A DNA stretch of 64,000 nt, taken from Gordonia crocea (GTDB lineage: Bacteria > Actinomycetota > Actinomycetes > Mycobacteriales > Mycobacteriaceae). A model generated the notes under the pieces. That model was given only the letters and a program-made list of their open reading frames with translations, was not told where the DNA came from and did no database searches. Made by a program: the position numbers and the translations under genes. The stretch lies in assembly GCF_009932435.1 (NCBI RefSeq), contig NZ_BJOU01000002.1, positions 1 to 64,000 of the forward strand, in the 5' to 3' direction. The number at the start of each line of letters is the position of its first letter. The stretch's first letter is position 1. Positions 35,861 through 46,276 of this stretch are shown piece by piece.

Positions 35861-38365
35861 TCAGAGCAATCCTTGGCGGCGCGCCTCGGCGAGGGCCTCC
35901 CGGCGGGTGGAAACGCCGAGCTTTCGGTAGATCTGACGGATATGCGTCTTCGCGGTGTTGACCGAGACGAATAGCCGCTCGGCGACGTCGCCGACCGTCT
36001 GGGGTTCGGCGAGGCAGAGGAGAACCTGCACCTCCTTCGGCGAGAGCCGCACACGGTTGGCGGTGTCCCGGAGTCGGGCGCGGAGCCATGAGGGCGGCGC
36101 AATGGTGGCCGAATGCTCGTCGAGGAGCGGAAGCGCTTTCTCGCGGAGAGACAGGAACGGTAGGTACGCGCCAGAGCGCTCGGCGGTGGCGAGTGCTTCG
36201 GCCAGCCAGGCCTGCGAGTTGTGAGAGTCGGTGATGGCGAGCAGGACGCCGGCCCACACAACGGTGGCCGGATGGTGGTGGGTGGTGCTGCCGTCTACCG
36301 CGCTGCGAAGCGCGGGGGTCCGATCCCCAGCGTGGCCCAGTTGTGCCTGCGTTACCACGGTCTCGGCGCAATCCCCGAGATTGAGTCGCACATGTCTGGC
36401 GAATGCGGCAGCGAGCCGCATTTCCCGACGGTCGACAAGTCGCTGCTGCGTTTCGGCGGCCGTCAGCGCCAAGACCGGCTTTGGGAGGGTTTCCTGGTCG
36501 CCGGTGGGGAACAGGTCCGATTCTGGATGGGACCGCGACGACTGCCCGTCGATCAGCGTGGACAGCAGTCGGATCGTTCGCTGCACATGGTTCGGTTGTC
36601 CGTCGATGGCGGTGCGCCAGACCGGATCGGGCGGAATTGGCTCCAGGCGGTAGTGCGCGGCGAGCTCGGCAAACATGTGTCCCAGGATGGTCAGGGACTC
36701 CGTCTCGCCCGGTGTGCGCGGGCCCGTTGTTCGCGGGGGCGGTGTGGCCGCGCGAAGATCGCCCGACAGTGTGGCCAGGGGAAGTCGGGCGAGGCCGACC
36801 GCCGCTGCGAGTGACTCGTCCGACGTTGCCGCTGCGATCAGCGCCGCATGCGACAACGCCTTGGCGGCGGTGGGATAGTCACCCAGTATCGTCGCCGCCA
36901 GTGCGGTGTGGATCTCGGCGTACTGGCGCATTCCGGACGGGTACACGTCGTTGTCGCGGTGGGCGAGGCGACTGAGGCTGGCCTGCTGTGTGTCGACGGG
37001 TGGGGTTGTCGGCACGACACCGGGGGCGGTCGTCGCCGCAACCAACGCGACCACCGCGTCGCAGAGGGGCTGCAGCTGCGGGGTGTAGGTGAGGTAGTCA
37101 ACCGAGTCGCGCAGGAGCAACGTGCCAGCGGCAAGCGTGTCAGCCACTGCCACAACGAGTTTCACTGCGTCGGGTGTGTCGGCCTCCAGTCGGATGTCGG
37201 CGAGTTCATCGATGAGTAGTTGTGGCGAGTCCACGAGGGTGAGGCGTACGTTCTCATCGCCGAGTACGGCAGTCAGGGTTGCCGCGTCGGCACTGGCGAC
37301 GGCGGCGGCGACGGCGTCTGCGTACCGGTGATGGGCGAGGTGGGAACGCGCAGCGAGAGCTGCCCTTCGAGTCGTCGGTTGCGGCCCGACCGCCGGGTGC
37401 TCGGCGAAGAATCGCAGAGCCATTGGGAGGAACCGGAATCGGAGGCGATCGTCTCTTCGGGAGACGGACAAGAACGCCTCCTCGGCGGCAACGTGGAGTA
37501 GGGCCGCGGGCGCATTCGTTTCCCCGGTGAGTTCGACGAGGAGTTCGTCGGAGACCTCGCCCGGGACCGCGCCGCCCGCCAGGATCTGCTGTACCCGGTC
37601 CGAGCGGCCGCCGAGGATGCGGGCGTGGAGGTAATCGGTGAGGAGGCTGCCGGGGACGATCGCTCCCGCCGATGCGGTTGAATCGCCCAACCACAGGGCG
37701 ACGGCTGCCGCCCACCCATGGGTGTGGCGCAACAGGCGCCGCGTTGTTTCATCGTCGAGTGTCCGGCCGTACCTGTGTCCGAGGGCGTTGACCTGTGGTG
37801 CCGTGAAGGCGAGGTGTTCCCCGTTGATGTTCACCACCCGGCAGTCCTGGCGCGCCCGAGTCAGCAATCCCGGTGGTTCGAACCTTCCGACGACGGCGAA
37901 CCGCGTGCTCGCCGGAGCCCACCGGATAAGCTCCGCCAGCCGGTCGGTGACCTGCCTGTCGGTGATGAGGTGGGCGTCATCGATGACGATGAGGAAGTCG
38001 TCGCCGTGCCGGGACAGCGGGTCAGGCGGCCGTAGGTCCTGCATCTGGGCACTGTCGGTCCGTGCGGTGAGAACCGACTGGCGGAGTTGGTCGAGCACGG
38101 TGTGTTGGTCGGTAACCGTCAACCAGCACGAACCGGTGGCGCTCGCGGCATATTCGGCCGCAAGGACCGACTTGCCGGTGCCGGCTCCGCCGAGGATCGC
38201 GGTTACCGTTGCGGGTGCGTCGGGGAGACTCGGTTCGGAGGCCGCGCGGAAGAGTTCCGGACGGGGGAGGTGGTGATGCGGCATCCGGGGTGGTCGGGTC
38301 TGGGCAAGGCGGGACGGGGCACCCAGACGAGTGTCTTCACCCTCGTTGGCGGCTGGTCTGTCCAT
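35861..38365 (-). CDS. Large LuxR-family (MalT/STAND-type) regulator
   Basis: 834 residues. An N-terminal STAND ATPase domain with Walker A GGAGTGKS (59-66) and Walker B FLIVIDDAH, a long helical repeat region, and a C-terminal LuxR helix-turn-helix (VRLSPKEVQVLLCLAEPQTV and SVNTAKTHIRQIYRKLGVST). Such proteins activate transcription after binding a small-molecule inducer and ATP. It precedes the sulfatase operon on the same strand and is its likely regulator. It is divergent from nrdF. Confidence 0.9.
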   Translation of the reverse strand: MDRPAANEGEDTRLGAPSRLAQTRPPRMPHHHLPRPELFRAASEPSLPDAPATVTAILGGAGTGKSVLAAEYAASATGSCWLTVTDQHTVLDQLRQSVLTARTDSAQMQDLRPPDPLSRHGDDFLIVIDDAHLITDRQVTDRLAELIRWAPASTRFAVVGRFEPPGLLTRARQDCRVVNINGEHLAFTAPQVNALGHRYGRTLDDETTRRLLRHTHGWAAAVALWLGDSTASAGAIVPGSLLTDYLHARILGGRSDRVQQILAGGAVPGEVSDELLVELTGETNAPAALLHVAAEEAFLSVSRRDDRLRFRFLPMALRFFAEHPAVGPQPTTRRAALAARSHLAHHRYADAVAAAVASADAATLTAVLGDENVRLTLVDSPQLLIDELADIRLEADTPDAVKLVVAVADTLAAGTLLLRDSVDYLTYTPQLQPLCDAVVALVAATTAPGVVPTTPPVDTQQASLSRLAHRDNDVYPSGMRQYAEIHTALAATILGDYPTAAKALSHAALIAAATSDESLAAAVGLARLPLATLSGDLRAATPPPRTTGPRTPGETESLTILGHMFAELAAHYRLEPIPPDPVWRTAIDGQPNHVQRTIRLLSTLIDGQSSRSHPESDLFPTGDQETLPKPVLALTAAETQQRLVDRREMRLAAAFARHVRLNLGDCAETVVTQAQLGHAGDRTPALRSAVDGSTTHHHPATVVWAGVLLAITDSHNSQAWLAEALATAERSGAYLPFLSLREKALPLLDEHSATIAPPSWLRARLRDTANRVRLSPKEVQVLLCLAEPQTVGDVAERLFVSVNTAKTHIRQIYRKLGVSTRREALAEARRQGLL

Positions 38366-38406
38366 TGTTGAGGCTCTGTGTGCTCGGGCGGCGCGTCGTT
38401 CGCTGA

Positions 38407-39632
<1,226 letters not shown>

Positions 39633-39633
<1 letters not shown>

Positions 39634-41003
39634 TGCACGCCGCCGCGGCGCCGGTTCCCCCACGGCCCGGCACGGTCGACGGCAAGGCGCAGCGCAAGGT
39701 CGCACCGCGCCGCGGACAGGGCGTGTGGGATCCGGATCGCCGCGACCAGGATCCCCTCGTGACCATCTTGGCCCAGGAGGACATCAGGGATCCGGGCCTG
39801 CTGGCACTGCGACACGGCCGGATGGGGGCCTCGCCGTGGAACTACTACCGCGGTGCCGCGGCGGTGATGGCGGCCGACCTGGCGTCGCATCCCGACAGCG
39901 GGATCCGGGTCCAGCTGTGCGGTGACGCCCACGTGCTCAACTTCGGGTTGTGGAACACTCCCGAGCGCCGGCTGGCCTTCGACCTGCGGGACTTCGACGA
40001 GACACTGCCCGGCCCGTTCGAGTGGGATCTCAAACGCTTCCTCACCAGCCTGGTGGTGTTGTCGCGGGAGAGTGGTCTGCGGGACAAGGCGACGCGCAAA
40101 GCGGTGGCCGCGGGCTTCCGCGGGTATCGGGAGTGGATCGCCCGGTACGCGACCTGGCCGGAGATCGACATCTGGACCGACATCGCCGAGTTCGACCGCC
40201 TCGTCCAATACGCGGTGCCGGCTGACGACCAAGAGCGCACTGGACGCATCTTGGAGAAGCGGGCGGCGAAGCGGACCAGTCGTGGCGCCTTGGACAAGCT
40301 CACCGTCGTCGCCGACGGGCGCCGCCAGATCGTCGAGAAGCATCCCTACCGGGTACACGTGGGCGACGGCTACGCCTCTCAGCTGAACTCGGTCCTCGAG
40401 CAGTACCTCGCCACGGTTCGCGACGACCTCAAGGTCCTGCTGGGCAGCTTCGACGTGGTCGACGCCGTGCAGCAGGTGGTCGGCGTCGGCAGTGTCGGCA
40501 TGCGGGTCTTCCTGATCCTCGCCGAGGAGCGCCGCACCGGGGATCCGCTGTTCCTCCAGGTCAAGCAGGCCGGCCCGTCGGTGTACGAGCCGTGGTTGGG
40601 CGCCAGCACCTACGCGCGCCACGGCGAGCGCGTGGTCCACGGCCAGCGGCTCATCCAGAGCGCCGGCGACTCGTTTCTGGGGTGGGTCTCCGCGTCCGGC
40701 GGCGACCAGCGGCACGACTACTACGTCCGCCAGTTCCGCGACGGCAAGGTGGTACCCACCGGGGCGGAGATCGCCCCCCAGCTCGCCCGCTACGCGGGGG
40801 TCTGCGGTCACGTGCTGGCCCGCGCCCACGCGCGCGGCGGTGATGTCGCGGCGATCAACGACTACCTGGGCAAGTCTGATCGCGTCGAGGAGGCGTTCAC
40901 CGCCTTTGCCTTCGCCTACGACGACCAGAACGCGCGTGACCAAGTTCAGTTGGCGAAGGCCATTGAAGACGGCCGAGTGGTCGCAGAACCCGGTTGGCCC
41001 TGA
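39633..41003 (+). CDS. DUF2252 family protein
   Basis: 456 residues. Conserved blocks include GDAHVLNFGLWNTPERRLAF, DLRDFDETLPGPFEWDLKRF, and QVKQAGPSVYE, giving a fold reminiscent of aminoglycoside-phosphotransferase/kinase proteins (GDAH-x2-N and a D-x-D-F-D-E element). No substrate is known for the family. The ATG overlaps the nrdF TGA by one base, so it is very likely co-translated with nrdF. Confidence 0.85.
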
Positions 41004-41051
41004 CCCCCCCCGGTTGGGACCTGACCCCATCGGTCGGGCGGGCGCACCGGG

Positions 41052-41849
41052 TCAGCCGCGGCCGGTGATCTGCTCGTAACGGGCGGCGAGTTCGTCGGCG
41101 GCCTCGGCGACGTCGAGGGCGGCGATCCCGGTGGCACGCAGCGCGCGGCGCAACAGTGGGGCGTCGAACTCGGTGAGGGCGTGGAAGTCGGCCAGCGTCG
41201 GCGGCGGGGGATACACGGCGCGGTCGCCGTGGAAGTCGCCGCCGACCGGCGCGTCCTCCGCGATGCCTGTGCCGGTCGGCCGGTGTGGGTCTGCCGCCGG
41301 TGCGGGTGCGCTCGGTACACCCGAGTCTACGGCGTTGGCGAGCTCCACCAATTCGGCCAGCGGCGCGCCCATGACGGTGAGCAGCACCGCCGGTTCGAGG
41401 TCGATCATGGCGGCGACTTCGAAGGCGGTCGCCAGTACGTGGATGCACAACTCGTCGAGGGGACAGGTGCATGCCGCGGTGACGTCGGCCGACTCGGTCG
41501 GCGCGACGAGGTCCAGTAGCCCGCGCGGTGCGCCGCCGCGCAGCGCTTCGGTGAGATCGGCTTGGTGTCCGGTCTGGTGGAGCAACCCCACCACGGTGGT
41601 CGCGTCGACCATCCGCAGCTCGATGGTGACCGCAAACGGGTCGAGCTGGCTGCCGGTGACCGACGAGGTGATCCGCCCGGCCTCGACGGACAGGTTGTGG
41701 ACGTGGCGGTCGCGGAAGTAGCTGCGCGCCTTGGTGATCCGTCGTGAATCGGCGGTGGCGAAGCCGCGCAGGAAGGCGCCGCCCCACGGTGTGACCCCGT
41801 AGGAGCGGGCCGGCGCGGCGCGGCGCCGGCCACCCGAGGCGCGGGCCAT
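41052..41849 (-). CDS. SWIM zinc-finger protein
   Basis: 265 residues with a SWIM motif C-x-C-x5-C-x-H (ACTCPLDELCIHVLATAF, Cys127, 129, 135 and His137). The N terminus resembles SWIM proteins that accompany SNF2 helicases in actinobacteria. The ATG overlaps the SNF2 stop by one base (TGATG), so the two are co-translated. A role in DNA binding or nucleic-acid repair with the helicase is inferred from the pairing. Confidence 0.9.
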   Translation of the reverse strand: MARASGGRRRAAPARSYGVTPWGGAFLRGFATADSRRITKARSYFRDRHVHNLSVEAGRITSSVTGSQLDPFAVTIELRMVDATTVVGLLHQTGHQADLTEALRGGAPRGLLDLVAPTESADVTAACTCPLDELCIHVLATAFEVAAMIDLEPAVLLTVMGAPLAELVELANAVDSGVPSAPAPAADPHRPTGTGIAEDAPVGGDFHGDRAVYPPPPTLADFHALTEFDAPLLRRALRATGIAALDVAEAADELAARYEQITGRG

Positions 41850-44803
41850 CACTGGCTCACCGCCTCGTCGCGCAGGGCGAGGAGGTCGAGGACCTCCGCA
41901 TCGCCGAGGTCGCTGATCCAACTCTCCCCGGTCTGCACGGTCAGCGCCGACAGTTCGCGCTTGGCGGCGATCATCTCGTCGATGCGTTCCTCGAGGGTGC
42001 CCACGCAGACGAATTTGCGAACCTGGACGTGACGGTCCTGCCCGATTCGATAGGCGCGGTCGGTGGCCTGGTCCTCGACCGCTGGATTCCACCAGCGGTC
42101 GGCGTGCACCACCTGGTTGGCGGCGGTCAGGTTCAGCCCGGTTCCCCCGGCCTTCAACGTGGCCACCAGTACCGGCGGCCCATCGTCGCCCTGGAACCGC
42201 TCCACCAGGCGGTCCCGTTCGGTGCGGGGCAGGCCGCCGTGCAGCACCGGGATCTCCGCACCGAGGTGGTCGGCGAGCAGCGGGGCGAGCAGGTGGGCGA
42301 ACTCGGCGAACTGGGAGAACACCAGCATGCGGTCGCCCTCGTCGACCGCCGTGGTGGCCAGGTCGGTGATCAACTCGACCTTGCCCGACCGGTGCGCCCC
42401 CCTGGCCATCATCGGCGAACCGTCGGCCAGGTAGTGCGCGGGATGGTTGCAGACCTGCTTGAGCCGGGTGAGCGCCGCCAGGACGGTGCGCCGGCGCAGG
42501 GCGCGCTGGCGGGCGTCGGCCAGCGCGGCCATCACCTCGTCGACGATCGCCCGGTACAGCGCCGCCTGCTCGACGGTGAGGTTGGCGCGGACGACCAACT
42601 CGGTCTTGGCGGGCAGGCCGTCGACGATGTCGGGGTCGGTTTTGGCCCGGCGCAGCAGGAATGGTCGGGTCAGCGACCGCAGGCGCCGGGCGGTGGCGGC
42701 GTCGCGGTCGCGCTCGATGGGCTCGGCGAACCGCGCCTTGAACACCGACGGCGAACCCAGCAGTCCGGGGTTGACCAGGTCGACGACGGCCCGCAGGTCT
42801 TCCAACCGGTTCTCCACCGGGGTGCCGGTGAGCGCCAGACGGTGATCGGCGTCGATCACGCGCAGCGCCTTCGCCGCCGACGTGGCCACGTTCTTCACGT
42901 GTTGGGCCTCGTCGACCACCAGCCGCCCCCACCGGCGGTCGGCGAACCGGGCGGTGGCGAGCAGGTCGCGGTCGCGGGTGGCGATGGCAAAGGTGGTCAG
43001 CACGACCGCCGAACCGGCGGCGGCGGTGTGGAACTGCTTGCCGCGCAGCCGGTTCGGGCCGTGGTGGACGGTGACGCGCAGATGCGGGGCGAAGCGGGCG
43101 AGTTCGTTCGCCCAGTTGCCGACCAGCGACATCGGGCACACGATGAGCGTCGGCGCCGGGTCCGCGGTCTGCCGCTCGTGGCACAACAGCGCGATGACCT
43201 GGATGGTCTTGCCCAGACCCATGTCGTCGGCAAGGACCCCGCCGATGCGCTGCTGCGACAGGTGGGCCAGCCAATCCAATCCGCGGCGCTGGTACGGGCG
43301 CAGGGTGGCGACCAAGGAGGGGGGTGGCGGCACCGGCGGCGGGACCGGGGTCCGCCCGGCGGCCAGGTCGTCGAGCCAGCCCAACCCCGGGGCGCCGGTC
43401 ACCGGCACCGGTGTGCGACTGTCGGCGATGCCGGTGATGAGCGCCAACAGATCGGCGGTCGTCGTGGGTGCGGCGGCGGGTTGGCGCTGCTCGGCGATGA
43501 ACCGCGCCGCGCGGCTCAACGCGGCATTCTCGGCGAGGACCCACTGCCCGCGCACGCGGACCAAGTCGCCCTGTTGCCGAGCGAGGGCGTCGAGGTCGGC
43601 CTGGGACAGTTGCGCGGCGCCGGGCGCATCGCCCAGGGCCAACCGCCACTCGAAGTCGGCGAGGTCGTCGATCCCGACGATCGCCGCCCGACCGGTGTTG
43701 GTGGCCACCGGCAGCGCCTGGGCGTGCAGCACCGGGCGCACGGTGGCGATACTGCGGGGGAGCAGCACGGTGAAGCCCTCCTCGCGCAGCACCCCCGCAC
43801 CGTCGGTGAGGAACTCCTCGGCCGCGGCGGTGGACAACAGGAAGTCCAGTGACTGCGGGTCGGCGTCGGCGTCGCGCAGCGCCGGGCACGCGGCGATGGC
43901 CGTGGCCAGCGCCGAGGTGATCTCGTCGAGGTCGGTGGCGGTGAGCCGTTGCGGCGCCACGGCGACGATTGCGCCGGCGTCGTCGCGGCGGCAGACCTGC
44001 AATCGCCAGATCGGCGGTGGCGGCGGGTCGCGCCGATCGTCGGGATCGTCGTCGGGCAAATGGAGCCGGAAGAGGACCGGCGGCTCGCCGGGGGCGGCGC
44101 TGGCCGACCACTGGGACCAGGCGGTGCCGGCGACGGGGCCCCGGTCGCCGGGCAGCGGCAGCGGGTCGTCGACCAGATCGGCCAGCAGCGCCGGTCCCAC
44201 GGCGGGGTCGCCGGGAGTGCGCAGCCGCAGCCGGCACAGCGTGTCGGCCATCTCGGCGGCGAAATCCGCGGCGCCACTGTCCCGGCCGCCGTGGTGGGGG
44301 TCGTTGGCGGCGAGGGACTCGGGGGTGCGGTCGGTCATCGACGCCATCCACCGCCGCCACGCCGGGGTGGCGACGAGGGTCCAGCGCAGGTGGTACTCGC
44401 CGTCGGCGACCGCCACCCCCGGCGCCACGGAACCGGCGCTGCACGCCGCTCCGACGCCGAGGAGCAGGGCGCGGTAGAAGCGCAGTTCGCCGCCGACCTG
44501 TGCGGCGGACTCCTCGTCGATGGCCGACAGCAGCGAGGCCGTCGTCGTACGGCCGACGACGACGCAGGGCCGCGAGACCCGCCTGCCGTCGGCGCCGGTC
44601 ACCGGCAACCGCCGGCGGAAGGCACGGCCGACGAGGAACTCGGCGAGGCGGGGTGGCACCTCGTCGGCGGCCAGTGGTGGGGGTGCGTCATCGTCGCCGG
44701 GTGCGTCGGTGTCGCGCCAGAGGGCAAGGCCCAGGCCGGGCCGCCACATCGCCCGCAGCGGGGGGAGATCGGTCAGCGGTCCGGGTACGAGGCGGTCGGG
44801 CAT
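41849..44803 (-). CDS. SNF2-family DEAD/DEAH helicase
   Basis: 984 residues. An N-terminal bacterial SNF2 accessory domain (about 1-480) precedes the ATPase core: DDMGLGKTIQVIALL (Walker A, near 526), DEAQHVKN (near 629), LTGTPVENRLEDL, FLLRRAKTDPDIV, and the C-terminal QATDRAYRIGQDRHVQV (near 910). All catalytic motifs are intact. ATG is at 44801-44803. It is coupled to the SWIM gene downstream and starts 5 bp after the SUKH-like gene's stop. Confidence 0.94.
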   Translation of the reverse strand: MPDRLVPGPLTDLPPLRAMWRPGLGLALWRDTDAPGDDDAPPPLAADEVPPRLAEFLVGRAFRRRLPVTGADGRRVSRPCVVVGRTTTASLLSAIDEESAAQVGGELRFYRALLLGVGAACSAGSVAPGVAVADGEYHLRWTLVATPAWRRWMASMTDRTPESLAANDPHHGGRDSGAADFAAEMADTLCRLRLRTPGDPAVGPALLADLVDDPLPLPGDRGPVAGTAWSQWSASAAPGEPPVLFRLHLPDDDPDDRRDPPPPPIWRLQVCRRDDAGAIVAVAPQRLTATDLDEITSALATAIAACPALRDADADPQSLDFLLSTAAAEEFLTDGAGVLREEGFTVLLPRSIATVRPVLHAQALPVATNTGRAAIVGIDDLADFEWRLALGDAPGAAQLSQADLDALARQQGDLVRVRGQWVLAENAALSRAARFIAEQRQPAAAPTTTADLLALITGIADSRTPVPVTGAPGLGWLDDLAAGRTPVPPPVPPPPSLVATLRPYQRRGLDWLAHLSQQRIGGVLADDMGLGKTIQVIALLCHERQTADPAPTLIVCPMSLVGNWANELARFAPHLRVTVHHGPNRLRGKQFHTAAAGSAVVLTTFAIATRDRDLLATARFADRRWGRLVVDEAQHVKNVATSAAKALRVIDADHRLALTGTPVENRLEDLRAVVDLVNPGLLGSPSVFKARFAEPIERDRDAATARRLRSLTRPFLLRRAKTDPDIVDGLPAKTELVVRANLTVEQAALYRAIVDEVMAALADARQRALRRRTVLAALTRLKQVCNHPAHYLADGSPMMARGAHRSGKVELITDLATTAVDEGDRMLVFSQFAEFAHLLAPLLADHLGAEIPVLHGGLPRTERDRLVERFQGDDGPPVLVATLKAGGTGLNLTAANQVVHADRWWNPAVEDQATDRAYRIGQDRHVQVRKFVCVGTLEERIDEMIAAKRELSALTVQTGESWISDLGDAEVLDLLALRDEAVSQ

Positions 44804-44808
44804 GGTGC

Positions 44809-45678
44809 TCAGCGGTTCGCCCCCGGCGCCGGCCACCCGTCGAGCCGCCACACGTGGTCCTCGAGGACCACCGGTGGCCGGACCGTGGCCAACCCGTCGT
44901 CGGCATCGCCGACGAGAACCTGGAAGACCCCGTTCTCCCAGGCCGGAAAGTCGACGGTGAAAGTGGTCGGTCGGGTGTCGGACCCCCAGAGCCGGGCGCG
45001 CAGCTCCGCCAGCGCCTCGTCGGGCGCCACCGCGTCGATCTCGGCGCGCCACCGGGCGGAGACGCAGTGGCGGATGGTGGCGAGGGTTCCCGACGCCAAG
45101 GCGGCGTCCACCGAGCCGAGCTGATCCCACGCCTCCGAGTAGGGATGGCCGATCCCGTCGGAGATCCACCGCTGCGCATCGTCGACGAGTGTGGGCAACG
45201 CATTGTCGAAGGGGCCGAGGAGCCACGGTTCGTACCGGCACTGGGCGATCTCGCCGGTCACCGCCGGGCCCGCGGCGACGGCGAAGTTGGCGACGAGGCT
45301 GGCGCAGAGACTGCCGTTCACGTGGCCGATCAGCACGTGCCGCTGTCCCGGCGGTGCCGGGTGAAACACCGGTGGTACTTGTTCGTCACCGCGCATCTCG
45401 AAGGCGCCCGGCAGATCGGAGAAGTATTCGAGGCGCAAGAACCGATCCCAGTCGAGCCAGCGGGCCGACACCCCGAGTTCGTCGACCGGATACAGGTCCG
45501 CCTCCCCGAGGCGTTCGAGTCCGTTGCACCGCAGGAGGAAGGAGCGGTAGGCGTCGTCGAAGCGCACCCCGAGCCGGTCCTGTGCGTCGTCGATCGCCGC
45601 GGGGGAGGCCGGTCGGCCCGGCGTCGCACCGGCGCGAATCGCACGCTCAACCAGGTCGTGCAGCTGGGTCTCGTCCAC
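44809..45678 (-). CDS. SMI1/KNR4 (SUKH)-like protein
   Basis: 289 residues. The first about 120 residues contain a SUKH-type pattern: IDDAQDRLGVRFDDAYRSFL, LRCNG, and ADLYPVDELGVSARWLDWDR. The rest is not recognised. The start is GTG 45676-45678. It is the first gene of the operon with the SNF2 and SWIM genes. SUKH proteins are often immunity or regulatory proteins in toxin systems; no toxin gene is present here. Confidence 0.65.
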   Translation of the reverse strand: MDETQLHDLVERAIRAGATPGRPASPAAIDDAQDRLGVRFDDAYRSFLLRCNGLERLGEADLYPVDELGVSARWLDWDRFLRLEYFSDLPGAFEMRGDEQVPPVFHPAPPGQRHVLIGHVNGSLCASLVANFAVAAGPAVTGEIAQCRYEPWLLGPFDNALPTLVDDAQRWISDGIGHPYSEAWDQLGSVDAALASGTLATIRHCVSARWRAEIDAVAPDEALAELRARLWGSDTRPTTFTVDFPAWENGVFQVLVGDADDGLATVRPPVVLEDHVWRLDGWPAPGANR

Positions 45679-45745
45679 GGCGCGAGCGTACCCGCGCGGT
45701 CCGACGCCGTCCCGCCGCGAGCGCACCGCTGGTTAGGGTGGTCGA

Positions 45746-46276
45746 GTGGCCACAGACACCAAAGACTGGAGCGTGTTCGCCGAACGCCGGTGCGACGAAT
45801 GCGGATTCGACGCATCGGCGGTGGACCGCGCCCAGATCGCACCCACCCTGCTCGACGCGGCATCGGATTGGGCCCGGGTCCTGCGCGGCCGGCCGGCCGA
45901 CGAGTTGCGCACCCGGCCATCGGCGCAGGTGTGGTCGCCGTTGGAGTACGGCGCGCACGTGCGCGACGTCCTGCGGTTGTTCACCGATCGGGTCGCGGCG
46001 ATCCTGACCGCGCCGGACCCGGAATTCGCCGGGTGGGACCAGGAAGCGGCGGCGATCGCGGCGCGCTACAACGAGCAGGACCCCGCGATCGTGGCCGAAG
46101 AGGTCGCCGCGGACGGTGAGCGGGTCGCGCGGATCGTCGACGGGATCGACGACGACGGCTGGTCGCGCACCGGATCACGCGACGGCCGGGAGTTCACCGC
46201 CGAGTATCTGCTGCGGTACCTGCTGCATGACGTCGTGCACCACCGCCACGACATCGGCGGACCAGTGGCGGGCTAG
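45746..46276 (+). CDS. DinB-like/maleylpyruvate-isomerase-type protein
   Basis: 176 residues. The N-terminal RRCDECGFDASAVDR, the WSPLEYGAHVRDVLRLFTDR helix and the C-terminal LHDVVHHRHDIGG carry the histidines of the DinB four-helix metal-binding fold. The family includes mycothiol-dependent and other thiol transferases, plausible in a mycothiol producer. The start is GTG 45746. It ends overlapping the FecB-like gene by 4 bp on the opposite strand. Confidence 0.75.
   Translation: MATDTKDWSVFAERRCDECGFDASAVDRAQIAPTLLDAASDWARVLRGRPADELRTRPSAQVWSPLEYGAHVRDVLRLFTDRVAAILTAPDPEFAGWDQEAAAIAARYNEQDPAIVAEEVAADGERVARIVDGIDDDGWSRTGSRDGREFTAEYLLRYLLHDVVHHRHDIGGPVAG

Noticed and set aside
31139..38365. 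Prophage or integrative element between nrdE and nrdF
   Set aside because: No integrase, phage structural gene, tRNA target or flanking direct repeat was found; only the endonuclease hints at mobility.
42029..43852. 607-codon plus-strand frame opposite the SNF2 gene
   Set aside because: The SNF2 motifs on the minus strand are complete; the plus frame is a Gly/Arg/Gln-rich shadow.
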